42,317 nt of DNA from an uncultured Oscillibacter sp. (GCA_946183175.1 CAMHBH010000002.1:1-42317); one strand, 5' to 3'. Shown: positions 17,181 through 27,538, counted from the stretch's first letter. The notes: generated by a model not told the origin, from the letters alone. Translations and numbers: made by a program.

Positions 17181-17306
17181 CGCTTTTCTGTCGGCGGAAT
17201 CGCCCCGCGTGTGCGGGGAAAGGACAGGCCAAATCGGTCACTATCATTTTTAGGAGCACCCCCGCGTGTGCGGGGAAAGGCCATAGGAATCCCCAACAGA
17301 AAAGCG
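17181..17306. repeat. 126-bp element bounded by an 11-bp perfect inverted repeat
   Basis: CGCTTTTCTGT at 17181-17191 and ACAGAAAAGCG at 17296-17306 are exact reverse complements and flank the two CRISPR-like repeats. It could be a miniature element end, a long-range hairpin, or an accident of array decay. No obvious target duplication was found. Confidence 0.5.
17196..17280 (+). CRISPR. Two-repeat type I-E-like CRISPR remnant (no cas genes)
   Basis: CCCCGCGTGTGCGGGGAAAGG occurs twice, identical over 21 bases, at 17203-17223 and 17260-17280. Taking 28-base repeats (17196-17223 and 17253-17280), the second copy starts GGAGCAC like common I-E repeats, while the first is degenerate at its 5' end. 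Each holds the CCCCGC-GTGT-GCGGGG hairpin. The one spacer is 29 bases, giving a 57-base period, shorter than the usual I-E period of about 61. No cas genes lie in the window. It is a remnant or solo mini-array between divergent asd and queA. Confidence 0.55.
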
Positions 17307-17373
17307 GAGAAATACTATCACGCTTCCCGCACCTTGTCAAGAGCGGAGAAAATGTAACAAAGGACGGATTCCC

Positions 17374-18399
17374 ATGAAAACCAGTGACTTTTCCTACGAC
17401 CTCCCGCCCGAACTGATTGCCCAGACGCCCGCCGAACGGCGCGACGCGTCGCGTCTGATGACACTGAACCGCGCAACGAGCGAAATAGCCCATCATCATT
17501 TCTATGATTTGCCGCGGTTTCTATGCCCGGGGGACTGCCTGATTTTGAACGATTCCCGGGTGATTCCGGCGCGCCTCATCGGACAGCGTCAGCCGGGGGG
17601 CGGCGTCAGCGAAATCCTGCTCTTGACGGAGCGCGGCGGCGGCGTGTGGGAATGCCTCGTCCGTCCGGGGCGGAAACTCCGCCCGGGGACGGTGGTCACG
17701 TTCGGCGGCGGGGAACTGTCGGCGGAAATACTGGAACGCCTCGACAACGGAAACCGCCTGGTGAAATTCGCATGGGAGGGTATTTTCCTGGAAGTGCTGG
17801 AGCGCCTCGGGGAAATGCCCCTGCCGCCGTACATCCGGGAGAAACTCCGCGACCGCGACCGTTACCAGACGGTCTACGCGAGAATCAACGGGAGCGCGGC
17901 GGCCCCGACTGCCGGACTGCATTTCACCAAGGAATTGCTGTCGGAAATTAGGGCGCGGGGCGTGGGAATCGGTTCCGTGACACTGCACGTAGGCCTCGGG
18001 ACATTCCGGCCCGTGCGGGAGGAAGACCCGTTGGAGCACGAAATGCACAAGGAATACTGTATCGTGCCGCCGGAGACCGCCGAACTGGTGAACCGTACCC
18101 GGGCCAACGGCGGGCGGTGTGTCTGCGTGGGCACGACATCCTGTCGGACGCTCGAAACGTGGGCCGACGAAAGCGGAATTTTGCGTCCGGGCGCGGACTG
18201 GACGGGGATTTATATTTATCCCGGCTACCGTTTCAAAGTCACGGACGCGCTCGTGACGAATTTCCATCTGCCGGAAAGTACGCTGTTGATGTTGGTCTCG
18301 GCCTTCGCCGGACGCGAACGAATACTCAACGCCTACCGGGAGGCAGTTAAGGAACGCTACCGGTTCTTTTCCTTCGGCGACGCTATGTTGCTGATTTAA
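17374..18399 (+). CDS. queA: S-adenosylmethionine:tRNA ribosyltransferase-isomerase
   Basis: Transfers and isomerises the ribose of SAM onto 7-aminomethyl-7-deazaguanine in tRNA, making epoxyqueuosine. The 341 residues are full length. Family landmarks are [19 protein letters not shown] at the N-terminus, the [15 protein letters not shown] strand, [20 protein letters not shown] and the C-terminal [26 protein letters not shown] precedes the ATG. Divergent from asd; no tgt or yajC was seen next to it in this window. Confidence 0.97.
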   Translation: MKTSDFSYDLPPELIAQTPAERRDASRLMTLNRATSEIAHHHFYDLPRFLCPGDCLILNDSRVIPARLIGQRQPGGGVSEILLLTERGGGVWECLVRPGRKLRPGTVVTFGGGELSAEILERLDNGNRLVKFAWEGIFLEVLERLGEMPLPPYIREKLRDRDRYQTVYARINGSAAAPTAGLHFTKELLSEIRARGVGIGSVTLHVGLGTFRPVREEDPLEHEMHKEYCIVPPETAELVNRTRANGGRCVCVGTTSCRTLETWADESGILRPGADWTGIYIYPGYRFKVTDALVTNFHLPESTLLMLVSAFAGRERILNAYREAVKERYRFFSFGDAMLLI

Positions 18400-18694
18400 C
18401 CTGATTCCGTGCAAAAGCGCTTCTGACGCGTTAGCTTCAGTCTGTCCGGGCATTGCCCGTCCTTCACCATGGAAGAATACGGGACTTCTGGCGGGACAGG
18501 TCGCTCGTAAGGATAAGTCCCGGACGGCGAAACCGCGCTCCCAAGGGATACGATACCAGTACAGTTGGAAACGCTGTTATGCGTCGCCATTTCCATGACC
18601 GTCTTGACTGCCATTCCCTTTTGCCCGTCCTCGTAATCCGGGCTCTCGATGTTCTCGAAAATCGTCAGAGCTTCGCCGGCGTTCATTTCCCGAT
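18400..18694. other. Non-coding/decayed stretch after queA
   Basis: Apart from the minus-strand fragment described above I see no supported gene, RNA or terminator here. ORFs in the track across it have no ribosome sites and no recognisable protein character. Confidence 0.5.
18564..18686 (-). pseudogene. Fragment of a small phage-type/hypothetical protein
   Basis: The minus-strand reading MNAGEALTIFENIESPDY and the following THNSVS segment resemble, from memory, the start of short Bacillota proteins of the form ..I.NIxSPxYSxEEKxxAIxxVxxMxTHNSVSK... The expected C-terminal half is missing, replaced by unrelated sequence, and no good ribosome site is visible. Treated as a truncated remnant; it could be a short real gene. 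Confidence 0.4.
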
Positions 18695-18965
18695 TGTCAG
18701 CCCGGCTTCTCCCCGGAGCGTTTTCATAAGGTCGGCGACGCTTACGTGTACTGGGGCAGGGACAGGGCGGAACGCAATTTCTTCAAACCGGCGCTGTTCC
18801 TGTTCTGGTTCCCGAAAATCCTGCAAGGCCCGATTTTCCGTCACAAGAACGTCGGCCCGCAACTGACGCGGGGAACCGTTTCGACTATGAAGGCTCCTGC
18901 TTCGGCGTACAGCTCGCTATGTGGGGCTACTTCAAGAAGCTGTGGGGCATTGCCGACGCTTCCTG
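18695..18965 (+). pseudogene. Frameshifted remnant of an MBOAT O-acyltransferase (AlgI/DltB type)
   Basis: One frame reads YWGRDRAERNFFKPALFLFW and then FPKILQGPIFRHKNVGPQL, matching the core of membrane-bound O-acyltransferases. After about 18875 the homology continues in another frame as FDYEGSCFGVQLAMWGYFKK LWGIAD. Both ends of the usual gene of about 450 residues are missing, so this is an internal scrap. AlgI/DltB relatives acylate surface polymers. The break may be ancient, as no transposon sequence is next to it. Confidence 0.65.
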
Positions 18966-18991
18966 TACGCGTACAATTTTCTCGAGGTCTA

Positions 18992-19021
18992 TTGACAAAT
19001 GTCATGGTAATCTGCTATTCT
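18992..19021 (+). promoter_or_regulatory. Promoter of the lipoprotein hydrolase gene
   Basis: TTGACA, an 18-base spacer, TATTCT, starting right at the end of the MBOAT remnant. The leader to the ATG at 19114 is about 85 bases. Confidence 0.6.
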
Positions 19022-19113
19022 TAACGGCGGAATGTCCCTGCATTCGGGACGACGGCGCGCATACGCCGTATTCGCGTGTGATTCGCCGTACAGTAACACA
19101 GGAGGCGAACAGG

Positions 19114-20544
19114 ATGAAAAGAAGAACTTGGTTATTGCTCGTCGCAGTCGCGGCGCTTGCGGCGCTGTTGACGGCCTGCGGCGGCGGGGGCACCGCTCCC
19201 GTAGAGGACACCGCGACCCCCGACGCCGACGCCGACGCCGCGCCGGAAGTCACCGACGCCGCGCCGGATTCCTACGAGTGCCAGTTAATCGGTACCGTCA
19301 CCGACGCCGGAGAGGTCGTCAGCGCCCTGACGATTGATTTCGGCGAGGCCAAAAAGGTCACGGGCGTCGACAACGACACGTTTACCGTCCACGCGACCGC
19401 CTCGACGGAGGCTTTCCGCGCCGATACCGATTTGGAGAGCTTCGGCGACTACGACATCGACCGCGCCATCGTCAAGACGGAGGACGGGCAGACTGTCACG
19501 CTCTATTTCGACGAATCGGAGGGCGCGACGCTGGCCTACACGTCCGGCTCCCGCAACTACCCCGCCGACTTGACTTACACCGTCACGCAGAATAAGCCCG
19601 TAACGCTGACGGCGGCGGACGGTACGGTGCTGAACGACGCCTACACGGCGGAGTACACCTGCGACAACTCCGTACAGGACGCCGAAACCGCGAAATTCCA
19701 GTCGGTTATCGTGGAGGACGGCATTAATTACCAGTTCTACGACGCCGGCGCGGACAAACTGCTTGTCTGGTTCCACGGCAACGGGGAAGGCGACCTTCTG
19801 CACTCCGGCAACAACGTCGCGCAAATGCTGGCCAATCGCGGTACCGTCGCGTGGGCGTCCGACGAGTTCCAGACGATTTTAGGCGGCGCGTCCGTGATGG
19901 CCTTCCAGGCCCCCGATACCTGGTACTACGCCCAGAAAGACGGCCTCCTGGACAAGGCCGCCGACGAAATCAACGCCGTTGTGGCGCAGTACGGCATTGA
20001 CCCCGCGAAAGTCCTGGTATCCGGCTGTTCGGCGGGTGGCTACATGACTACGCGTATGATTATCGCCCACCCGGAGCTGTTCAAGGCGGCTATGATTAAC
20101 TGCCCGGCCTACGACGTGGCCTCTGCCCGCGGCGGCGAGACGCCTACCGACGAGGAATTGCAGGCCGTGAAAGATTCCGGCGTCGCGGTGTGGCTCGTGC
20201 AGGGCGAGACCGACAGCGTCGTCGCGACCGACGCGTGCTCCCAGCGTCTTTTCAACATCCTGACGGACGGCGAGGCCCTCACGGAAACCGCCGTAACGCA
20301 GGAAAACCCGCAGGATTCCGATTTCGTGACGTACGAGACCGCCGACGGGAACTATAAGCTGTCGCTGTACGACACGACGGAGGACAACCAGCTCCGTTTC
20401 GCGGAGGACTACGACCAGGACGGCACGCTCAGCGAGGTACAGTACAGTAGCCACTGGTCGTGGATTTACACGCTCAAGAATAACCCGCAGTCGGCGGACG
20501 GTACGCATATCGTCGACTGGGCCGCCGGATTCGTCAACGGCTGA
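19114..20544 (+). CDS. Secreted lipoprotein with alpha/beta-hydrolase (esterase/PHB-depolymerase-like) domain
   Basis: The 476 residues are anchored outside the membrane. Signal peptide MKRRTWLLLVAVAALAALL is followed by lipobox LTAC with lipidated C22, then an Asp/Ala/Pro-rich linker (about 25-52). A beta-rich domain (55-215) precedes the hydrolase: LLVWFHGNGEG as oxyanion strand, nucleophile elbow GCSAGG with the catalytic Ser, a later Asp region (VQGETDSVV), and a candidate His in SSHWSW near the C-terminus. The ATG at 19114 follows ACAGGAGGCG; the track's longer start runs back through the MBOAT remnant. Likely a carbohydrate esterase or polyester/peptidase-like enzyme; the substrate is unknown. 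Confidence 0.85.
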   Translation: MKRRTWLLLVAVAALAALLTACGGGGTAPVEDTATPDADADAAPEVTDAAPDSYECQLIGTVTDAGEVVSALTIDFGEAKKVTGVDNDTFTVHATASTEAFRADTDLESFGDYDIDRAIVKTEDGQTVTLYFDESEGATLAYTSGSRNYPADLTYTVTQNKPVTLTAADGTVLNDAYTAEYTCDNSVQDAETAKFQSVIVEDGINYQFYDAGADKLLVWFHGNGEGDLLHSGNNVAQMLANRGTVAWASDEFQTILGGASVMAFQAPDTWYYAQKDGLLDKAADEINAVVAQYGIDPAKVLVSGCSAGGYMTTRMIIAHPELFKAAMINCPAYDVASARGGETPTDEELQAVKDSGVAVWLVQGETDSVVATDACSQRLFNILTDGEALTETAVTQENPQDSDFVTYETADGNYKLSLYDTTEDNQLRFAEDYDQDGTLSEVQYSSHWSWIYTLKNNPQSADGTHIVDWAAGFVNG

Positions 20545-20562
20545 CGGATTCCGCGACGGCAA

Positions 20563-20594
20563 ACGGGGCCGCGGACAAGTGTCCGTCGCCCCGT
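20563..20594. terminator. Hairpin between convergent lipoprotein gene and uvrA
   Basis: ACGGGGC..GCCCCGT with an inner CGGAC/GTCCG pairing forms a long stem in the 54-base gap. No U-tract follows on either strand. Confidence 0.55.
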
Positions 20595-20598
20595 CGTA

Positions 20599-23427
20599 TT
20601 ACATATCCAGCACGCGGCGGAGATACTGCCCGGTGAAACTCTCGTCACGCCGCGCGACTTCCTCCGGCGTACCCGTGGCGACAATCCGCCCGCCGCCGTC
20701 CCCGCCCTCCGGGCCGAGGTCTATAATATAGTCCGCGCACTTGATAACGTCCAAATTATGCTCGATGACTACTACGGTATTCCCGGCGTCTACGAGGCGC
20801 TGTAGCACGTCCAGCAGACGCCGTACGTCGTCGGTATGCAGTCCGGTCGTCGGCTCGTCCAGAATATAGATAGTCCGCCCGGTGGCCCGCTTGGAAAGCT
20901 CCGTCGCGAGTTTGACGCGTTGCGCCTCCCCGCCCGAAAGTTCCGTCGACGGCTGGCCGAGTTTCACGTAGCCCAAACCCACGTCCTGTAGCGTCTGGAG
21001 ACGGTTCCGGAGTTTCGGGAGCGTCTCAAAGAACGCCAGCGCCTCGTCTACGGTCATGTCGAGCACTTCCGAAATGTTCTTCCCCTTGTAGCGTACTTCC
21101 AACGTCTCGCGGTTGTAGCGCCGCCCGTGGCAGACTTCGCACGGTACAAAGATGTCCGGCAGGAAGTGCATTTCGATTTTGAGCACGCCGTCGCCGGAAC
21201 ACGCCTCACAGCGCCCGCCGCGTACGTTAAAGCTGAATCGCCCCGCCTGATAGCCCCGGCTTTTCGCCTCCGGCGTCGACGCGAACAAGTCGCGAATGTC
21301 GTTGAAAAGGTTCGTGTACGTGGCCGGATTGGAGCGCGGCGTACGGCCAATCGGGCTCTGGTCGATGTTCACGACTTTGTCGAGGTGTTCGATACCCTCG
21401 ATTCCCGCGCAGCGCCCGGGGTGTACTTTCATTCGCATGAGGTCTGCGCCCAGACGCTTGAACAGAATTTCGTTGACGAGGGACGATTTCCCGCTTCCCG
21501 AAACCCCCGTAACCGCCGTAAACAGGCCTAACGGGAAAGATACGTCAATCTGTTTCAGGTTATTTTCCGCCGCGCCGAGTACCCGCAGGAATTTTCCGTT
21601 GCCGTGGCGGCGCGCCGCCGGGACGGGAATCCGGCGTACCCCCGACAGGTACTGCCCCGTCAGGCTGTCGGGGTTGGCCATGACTTCCGCGGGCGTCCCC
21701 GCCGCGACGACTTCCCCGCCGTGTACGCCCGCCCCCGGGCCGATGTCTATCAGGTAATCCGCCGCGCGCATGGTGTCCTCGTCGTGCTCCACGACCAGAA
21801 GCGTATTGCCGAGGTCGCGCAGGTCGCGCAAAGTCGCGAGTAATTTGTCGTTGTCGCGCTGGTGCAGTCCTATGGAAGGTTCGTCGAGGATGTAGAGCAC
21901 GCCCATGAGGGACGAACCGATTTGCGTCGCGAGGCGGATTCGCTGGCTTTCGCCGCCGGAGAGCGTCCCGGCGGAACGGCTCAATGTCAGATAGCCGAGG
22001 CCCACCGATTGCAGGAACCCCAGCCGCGCGCGGATTTCCTTCAGAATCTGGTCGGCGATACGCCGCTGTTGCGGCGAGAGTTGCAACGCTTCGACGCGTT
22101 CGAGTTCCTCCGACACCGAAAGCCGCGTGAACGCGTCGATATCCTGTCCGCCCACCGTGACGGCGAGCGCTTCCTTACGCAGTCGCCGCCCCCCGCACGC
22201 CGGGCACGGGCATTCCGACATCAGCTCCTCCAATTCGCTCTTGCTTGCGTCGCTTTGCGTTTCCCTGTAACGCCGCTCCACGTTCGCGCAGATTCCCTCA
22301 AAGGGTTGATAAAGTACACCCTTTCCGCGCGGCTGGTCGTAGTGCAATTCGAGTTTTTCGCCGCCGGTGCCGTAGAGCAGGATTTGTTTGGCCTCGTCCG
22401 AGAGTTCCCGCCACGGCGCGTCGAGCGGGAAGCCGTACTTCTCCGACAGGGCCTCGAAGTACATCCGCGCGATACCGTCCGATTTGACGTTGTGCCACCC
22501 GCTGACGGCTATCGCCCCCTGTGCGACGGACTTGCTTTCGTCGGGTATCATTAACACGGGGTCGGCCTTTAACTGGCTGCCCAGTCCCGTACAGGCCGGA
22601 CAGAACCCGTAAGGGTTGTTAAACGAGAACATGCGCGGGGTCAATTCCTCAATGGAAATGCCGCAGTCCTCGCAGGCGTAATTCTGCGAAAACGTCAGGT
22701 CGCGTTCCTCGTCGGGCAGATTCACGACAATCAGCCCGCCCGACTGCCCCGACGCCGTCTCTACGCTGTCGGTCAGGCGTTGCCGGATATCCGGGCGGAC
22801 GGCGAGACGGTCAATCACGATTTCGATATTGTGCTTCTTATTCTTTTCCAGCTTGATTTCCTCGTCAAGACTGTACAGGTTGCCGTCAATCCGGACGCGG
22901 ACGTAGCCCGAACGCCGCGCGCCCTCGAAAATTTTCGCGTGTTCGCCCTTCTTGCCGCGCACTACCGGGGCCATAACCTGTATCCGGGTACCCTCCGGGA
23001 GGGCGAGTAACTGGTCGATTATCTGGTCTATCGTCTGTTGCCGGATTTCCTTCCCGCACTTGGGGCAGTGGGGCACGCCGACGCGTGCCCACAGGAGACG
23101 CAGATAGTCGTAAATCTCGGTGACGGTGCCGACGGTCGAACGCGGATTCTTACTGGTCGTCTTCTGGTCGATGGAAATGGCCGGGGACAGGCCTTCGATA
23201 TAGTCCACGTCGGGCTTTTCCATTTGTCCGAGGAACATCCGGGCGTAGGACGAGAGGCTTTCGACGTAACGCCGCTGTCCCTCGGCGTAGATGGTATCGA
23301 ACGCGAGGGAGGACTTGCCCGAACCCGAAAGCCCCGTCATGACGACTAATTTGTCGCGGGGAATCGTCACGTCCAGATTTTTCAGGTTGTTGACGCGCGC
23401 GCCTTTGACGATGATTTTGTCTTGCAT
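20599..23427 (-). CDS. uvrA: Excinuclease ABC subunit A
   Basis: DNA-damage recognition ATPase of nucleotide excision repair. The 942 residues are full length, with two ABC modules: Walker [15 protein letters not shown] near residue 31 and [14 protein letters not shown] in the second half, and signatures [13 protein letters not shown] and [13 protein letters not shown]. Four zinc-type Cys pairs are visible ([29 protein letters not shown]). AAGGAG precedes the ATG. Promoter and LexA-like box lie just upstream, consistent with SOS control. Alone on its strand here; no uvrB in the window. Confidence 0.97.
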   Translation of the reverse strand: MQDKIIVKGARVNNLKNLDVTIPRDKLVVMTGLSGSGKSSLAFDTIYAEGQRRYVESLSSYARMFLGQMEKPDVDYIEGLSPAISIDQKTTSKNPRSTVGTVTEIYDYLRLLWARVGVPHCPKCGKEIRQQTIDQIIDQLLALPEGTRIQVMAPVVRGKKGEHAKIFEGARRSGYVRVRIDGNLYSLDEEIKLEKNKKHNIEIVIDRLAVRPDIRQRLTDSVETASGQSGGLIVVNLPDEERDLTFSQNYACEDCGISIEELTPRMFSFNNPYGFCPACTGLGSQLKADPVLMIPDESKSVAQGAIAVSGWHNVKSDGIARMYFEALSEKYGFPLDAPWRELSDEAKQILLYGTGGEKLELHYDQPRGKGVLYQPFEGICANVERRYRETQSDASKSELEELMSECPCPACGGRRLRKEALAVTVGGQDIDAFTRLSVSEELERVEALQLSPQQRRIADQILKEIRARLGFLQSVGLGYLTLSRSAGTLSGGESQRIRLATQIGSSLMGVLYILDEPSIGLHQRDNDKLLATLRDLRDLGNTLLVVEHDEDTMRAADYLIDIGPGAGVHGGEVVAAGTPAEVMANPDSLTGQYLSGVRRIPVPAARRHGNGKFLRVLGAAENNLKQIDVSFPLGLFTAVTGVSGSGKSSLVNEILFKRLGADLMRMKVHPGRCAGIEGIEHLDKVVNIDQSPIGRTPRSNPATYTNLFNDIRDLFASTPEAKSRGYQAGRFSFNVRGGRCEACSGDGVLKIEMHFLPDIFVPCEVCHGRRYNRETLEVRYKGKNISEVLDMTVDEALAFFETLPKLRNRLQTLQDVGLGYVKLGQPSTELSGGEAQRVKLATELSKRATGRTIYILDEPTTGLHTDDVRRLLDVLQRLVDAGNTVVVIEHNLDVIKCADYIIDLGPEGGDGGGRIVATGTPEEVARRDESFTGQYLRRVLDM

Positions 23428-23454
23428 GAGGTACTCCTTTTTCCTTAATTATTA

Positions 23455-23466
23455 AAACATCTGTTC
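23455..23466 (-). promoter_or_regulatory. LexA (DinR)-type SOS box of uvrA
   Basis: On the minus strand GAAC-AGAT-GTTT, one base from the Bacillota consensus GAAC-N4-GTTC, located 2 bases downstream of the uvrA -10 hexamer where a repressor would block transcription. Confidence 0.65.
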
Positions 23467-23468
23467 TA

Positions 23469-23497
23469 ATTATACCCGGTTTCCGCTTCTTTGTCAA
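23469..23497 (-). promoter_or_regulatory. uvrA sigma-A promoter
   Basis: On the minus strand a perfect TTGACA, 17-base spacer and perfect TATAAT. Such a consensus promoter would need a repressor such as LexA. Confidence 0.85.
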
Positions 23498-23646
23498 GCT
23501 GTAGTCGCGTGGGCCTCTCCGGGGCTATCTCCCGTAATTTGGCCGGTTCCCGACTCCCCCGCCGTACACGGCGACGGAAAGGCAAGTGCCAGGCCTTGAC
23601 AGTCATTTTCTCCATAGATTCCGCGCGCAGACAGCCGAAAAAGTAT

Positions 23647-23675
23647 TTGACAACTCTGCTTATACATGGTAAACT
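23647..23675 (+). promoter_or_regulatory. Promoter of the P-type ATPase/ter operon
   Basis: TTGACA, 17-base spacer, TAAACT, with about 58 bases of leader to the ATG at 23740. Confidence 0.65.
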
Positions 23676-23739
23676 GAATCGCTTACTTGATAAAATGACT
23701 GTAGATTGTATCCTTGGGCATAATACGGAGGTATGTCTT

Positions 23740-26343
23740 ATGAAATTCACCGGTCTGACGCCGCAGGAAGTCGAGGAAAGCCGAAAGCAATACGGCGCGA
23801 ACGTACTGACGCAGATTCCGCCCGACCCGCTCTGGAAAAAAATCATGGAGGGCTTCAAGGACCCCATGATTATGATTCTGCTGGTCGCAATGGCCGTACA
23901 ACTGATTCTGTTCTTTCTCAAACAGGCGGAGTGGTTCGAGCCCGTCGGAATCCTGATTGCCATCCTGATTGCGAACGGGGTTTCCTCCGTCAGCGAGAGC
24001 CGTCAGGAGGGCAAGGCGTCGGCGCTGAAGGCCGAGGAGGAGGCCCGGGAATCGGCGAAGGTCGTCCGGGCCGGGGAACTGCTGGAAATCCCGGTCGGGG
24101 AGGTCGTCACGGGCGATATCGTCTATCTACAGGCCGGGGACAAAATCGCCGCCGACGGCGAAATCGTAGAGGGTATGGTCATGGTCGACCAGGCCGCGCT
24201 CAACGGCGAGACCGAGGAGGCCAGAAAGACCCCGCTCCCCGAGGGGGAATCGTACAACATCAAAGACCTGCTCAACCCCTGCTACGCCTACCGCGGTACG
24301 GTCGTCTGCGGCGGCGAGGCCTATATGCAAGTCAAGGTTGTCGGCGATAAGACGCTGTTCGGCGAACTGGCTTTAGAAGTACAGGAGGACACCCGCGAGA
24401 CGCCCTTACAGGTCAAGCTCCACGACCTGGCGAATAAGATTTCGCGGTTCGGCTATATCGGGGCCACGGCGATAGTCGTGGGCATTCTGGCGAAAAACCT
24501 GCTGGGCGGGAATATCCCCGATAACTTCTACGGCTGGGTGCGGCTGATTCTCGACGCCGTGACCGTCGCCGTGACTATCATCGTCTGCGCGGTGCCCGAG
24601 GGCCTGCCTATGCTGACTTCTATTCTGCTGTCGTTCCAGAGTCTGCGCATGGCGAAAGACAACGTACTCGTCCGCAAAATCAACGGCCTGGAGACCGCCG
24701 GAAGTCTGAGCCTGCTCTACTCCGACAAAACCGGGACGATTACGGAAGGCCGCCTGTCCGTGACGGAACTCGCCACCGGCGACGGCAAGACCTACGCCGC
24801 GATTCGCGACACGTCCGCCGGGTTCGCCGAGGAACTGCTGTTAGGATTGGGCGTCAACAACAGCGCCGCCGTCAGCGCCGGGAACATCATCGGCGGCAAC
24901 AGCACCGACCGCGCCGTGATGTCGTACCTGTACGAGGCCGGGCTGGCCGGGCGTATCCCGGAACTCAAAAACAGTGCCAAGTCCTTCCGGGCGTTCGATT
25001 CCAATAAGAAATCGTCAAGCGTGACGGTTTCCCGCGAAAACGGGGCCTATACCTACGTCAAGGGCGCGCCGGAACGCCTGCTTGTCCGTTGTCGGCACTA
25101 CCTCGCCGCCGACGGCACCGTACACCCCATGCCCGACCAGAAGGCCATGCAGGACTATCTCGACACGCAGTCGGCGCGCTCTATGCGCCTGTTGGCCGTA
25201 GCGCGTGCTGAGGGCGAGAGCGACGAGGGCGAACTGACCCTTGTATGCCTCTTGAGTATCCGGGACAACGTGCGCAAGGAGGCCGTCAGCGCCATTCAGG
25301 AAGTGCGCAACGCCGGCATTCAGGTCGTCATGATTACCGGAGACCGCAAGGAAACCGCCGTGGCCATTGCGAAAGAGTCGGGGCTTGTCACGTCGCCCGA
25401 CGACGTGGCGCTGACTTCGGCGGAAGTCGGGGAGAAGACCGACAGCGAACTCAAAGAACTGTTGCCGCGACTTCGTGTCGTCTCGCGTGCTTTGCCGTCC
25501 GACAAAAGTCGTCTCGTGCGCGTGGCGCAGGAACTCAACCGCGTCGTGGGCATGACCGGAGACGGCGTCAACGATTCCCCCGCGCTCAAAAAGGCCGATG
25601 TCGGCTTCGCCATGGGCAGCGGCACGGAAGTCGCAAAAGAGGCCGGGGATATTACGATTCTCGACGACAATTTCTCGTCCATCGAAAAGGCCATCCTCTA
25701 CGGGCGCACGATGTTTAAGAGTATCCGCAAATTCCTGATTTTCCAGTTGACGGTCAACGTCGCCGCCGTGCTGATTTGCTTCCTCGGGCCCCTGCTCGGC
25801 GAAAACGTCGTCATGACGGTCATTCAGCTTCTTTTGGTCAACCTCGCCATGGACACCCTCGCGGCAATCGCCTTCGGGAGCGAACCCGCCCGCCAGGAGT
25901 ATATGCGCGAACCGCCCGTGCCGCGCTCGGCGAGTATCGTCAGCCGGGATATGCTCATTCAGATTATCATCGCCGCGCTCTATATTACCTGTCTGTGCCT
26001 CTCGATTCTCTTCTTCCCGCCGCTTCGCAACCTCTTCGGCGACGTGGACACCACCTATCTGAAATCCGCGCTCTTCGCGACCTTCATGATGTCCATTACC
26101 TTCAACGGCTTCAACGCCCGTACCGAACACCTCAACCCGTTCTACGAAATCGGCCGCAACCGGAATTTCCTGCTCGTCATGGGCTCCATCTTCGCCCTGC
26201 AATTCGTCTTCGTGACGTTCGGCGGCCCGGCCTTAAGCGTCGAACCGTTAAGCGTCGGGGCCTGGCTCCTCTGCGCCGCGCTTGCCTTCCTCGTGATTCC
26301 GATTGATATGCTGAGAAAGTTCGTGACCGGGAAACACGCCTGA
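23740..26343 (+). CDS. P-type Ca2+-transporting ATPase (PMCA-like)
   Basis: An 867-residue membrane cation pump. The ATG at 23740 follows ACGGAGG; the 83 extra residues in the track lie upstream of the promoter and are rejected. Order: N-terminal cytoplasmic segment, two TM helices ([18 protein letters not shown]), actuator domain with the LNGETEE motif, TM4 ion-site motif VPEGLP (about 285-290), phosphorylation site SDKTGT with D329, nucleotide-binding KGAPERLL, hinge [15 protein letters not shown] near 607, and six C-terminal TM helices. PEGLP with the C-terminal helix set fits Ca2+ (possibly Mn2+) pumps. It is followed within 23 bases by terD genes, whose products bind Ca2+ in known members, so a shared calcium/metal-stress role is plausible. 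Confidence 0.92.
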   Translation: MKFTGLTPQEVEESRKQYGANVLTQIPPDPLWKKIMEGFKDPMIMILLVAMAVQLILFFLKQAEWFEPVGILIAILIANGVSSVSESRQEGKASALKAEEEARESAKVVRAGELLEIPVGEVVTGDIVYLQAGDKIAADGEIVEGMVMVDQAALNGETEEARKTPLPEGESYNIKDLLNPCYAYRGTVVCGGEAYMQVKVVGDKTLFGELALEVQEDTRETPLQVKLHDLANKISRFGYIGATAIVVGILAKNLLGGNIPDNFYGWVRLILDAVTVAVTIIVCAVPEGLPMLTSILLSFQSLRMAKDNVLVRKINGLETAGSLSLLYSDKTGTITEGRLSVTELATGDGKTYAAIRDTSAGFAEELLLGLGVNNSAAVSAGNIIGGNSTDRAVMSYLYEAGLAGRIPELKNSAKSFRAFDSNKKSSSVTVSRENGAYTYVKGAPERLLVRCRHYLAADGTVHPMPDQKAMQDYLDTQSARSMRLLAVARAEGESDEGELTLVCLLSIRDNVRKEAVSAIQEVRNAGIQVVMITGDRKETAVAIAKESGLVTSPDDVALTSAEVGEKTDSELKELLPRLRVVSRALPSDKSRLVRVAQELNRVVGMTGDGVNDSPALKKADVGFAMGSGTEVAKEAGDITILDDNFSSIEKAILYGRTMFKSIRKFLIFQLTVNVAAVLICFLGPLLGENVVMTVIQLLLVNLAMDTLAAIAFGSEPARQEYMREPPVPRSASIVSRDMLIQIIIAALYITCLCLSILFFPPLRNLFGDVDTTYLKSALFATFMMSITFNGFNARTEHLNPFYEIGRNRNFLLVMGSIFALQFVFVTFGGPALSVEPLSVGAWLLCAALAFLVIPIDMLRKFVTGKHA

Positions 26344-26366
26344 ACTGTGATAAGGAGGCTGTCAAA

Positions 26367-26945
26367 ATGGCTGTAAGTTTGTCCAAGGGGCAGAAAGTAG
26401 ACCTGACGAAAAACAATCCGGGCCTGAGCAAGATTCTCGTCGGGCTGGGCTGGGATACCAACAAATACGATGGGGGCTACGACTTCGACCTCGACGCCGC
26501 CGCCTTCCTGCTGGGGGCCAACGGCAAGGTGACTTCCGATGCCGATTTCGTATTCTACAACAACCTCAAGCACCCCTCGGGGAGTGTCGAACACATGGGC
26601 GACAACCGTACCGGGGCCGGCGAGGGCGACGACGAACAGATTCTCATCGACCTGAGCAAAGTCCCCGCCAATATCGACAAGATTGACTTTACCGTCACCA
26701 TCTACGAGGCCGACGAGCGCCAGCAGAATTTCGGACAGGTCAGCAACGCCTATATCCACGTCCTCGACGACGCCAACAGCCGGGAACTCATCCGCTATGA
26801 CCTCGGGGAAGATTTCTCCGTCGAAACCGCCATGGTCGTCGGGGAGATTTACCGCAACGCCGGGGAATGGAAATTCAACGCCATCGGGAGCGGCTTCAAG
26901 GGCGGACTGCGCGCGCTGGGCCTCAACTACGGCGTCAACGTGTAA
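26367..26945 (+). CDS. terD: TerD-family stress protein 1
   Basis: A 192-residue TerD domain, a Ca2+-binding beta-sandwich named for tellurite resistance and linked to envelope, metal and phage stress. Ca-site stretches are [12 protein letters not shown] and [15 protein letters not shown]; the end [10 protein letters not shown] is typical. TAAGGAGG precedes the ATG. Cytoplasmic, no signal. Very similar over its whole length to the next gene, so a tandem duplication. Loaded between the Ca2+ pump and terD2 with 23- and 14-base gaps. Confidence 0.95.
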   Translation: MAVSLSKGQKVDLTKNNPGLSKILVGLGWDTNKYDGGYDFDLDAAAFLLGANGKVTSDADFVFYNNLKHPSGSVEHMGDNRTGAGEGDDEQILIDLSKVPANIDKIDFTVTIYEADERQQNFGQVSNAYIHVLDDANSRELIRYDLGEDFSVETAMVVGEIYRNAGEWKFNAIGSGFKGGLRALGLNYGVNV

Positions 26946-26959
26946 TGGAGGGTTCGTAA

Positions 26960-27538
26960 ATGGCAGTGAATTTGTCCAAGGGGCAGAAAGTCGACCTGAC
27001 GAAAAACAACCCCGGTCTGAGCAAACTCCTTGTCGGGCTGGGCTGGGACGTGAACAAGTACGACGGCGGCTCCGACTTCGACCTCGACGCCTCCGTATTC
27101 CTCCTCGCGCCCAACGGCAGGGTGACTTCCGACGCCGATTTCGTATTCTACGGCAACCTCAAGCACGCTTCCGGGAGTGTCGAACACATGGGCGACAACC
27201 GTACCGGGGCCGGGGAGGGCGACGACGAACAAATCCGCGTCGATTTGGCTAAAGTCCCCGAATCCATCGACAAAATTGATTTCACCGTCACCATCTACGA
27301 GGCCGACGCCCGCAAGCAGAACTTCGGACAGGTCAGCAACGCCTATATCCGCGTCATGGACGAGGCCAACCACAAGGAACTCGTCCGCTACGACCTCGGA
27401 GAAGACTACTCCATCGAAACCGCGCTCGTCGTGGGCGAACTCTACCGCAACCGCGGGGAATGGAAGTTCAACGCCATCGGCAACGGCTTTCAGGGGGGAC
27501 TTCGCGCGCTGGGCCTCAACTACGGGGTGAACGTGTGA
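26960..27538 (+). CDS. terD: TerD-family stress protein 2
   Basis: A 192-residue paralogue of the preceding gene with the same [14 protein letters not shown] opening, [11 protein letters not shown] and [14 protein letters not shown] calcium motifs and the same LGLNYGVNV ending. Differences are scattered, many at third codon positions, so the duplication is not recent. ATGGAGGG precedes the ATG. The stop overlaps the ATG of the AIM24 gene by one base (TGATG), so translation is coupled. Confidence 0.95.
   Translation: MAVNLSKGQKVDLTKNNPGLSKLLVGLGWDVNKYDGGSDFDLDASVFLLAPNGRVTSDADFVFYGNLKHASGSVEHMGDNRTGAGEGDDEQIRVDLAKVPESIDKIDFTVTIYEADARKQNFGQVSNAYIRVMDEANHKELVRYDLGEDYSIETALVVGELYRNRGEWKFNAIGNGFQGGLRALGLNYGVNV

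Noticed and set aside
17091-17357. 88-aa ORF over the CRISPR-like repeats
   Set aside because: PRVRGK repeats in it are just the translated CRISPR-type repeat; no coding evidence.
18919-19113. Upstream extension of the lipoprotein ORF
   Set aside because: Reads through the MBOAT remnant and the promoter; signal peptide and ribosome site begin at 19114.
23491-23739. N-terminal extension of the P-type ATPase in the track
   Set aside because: Lies over and upstream of the promoter at 23647-23675; homology and ribosome site begin at 23740.
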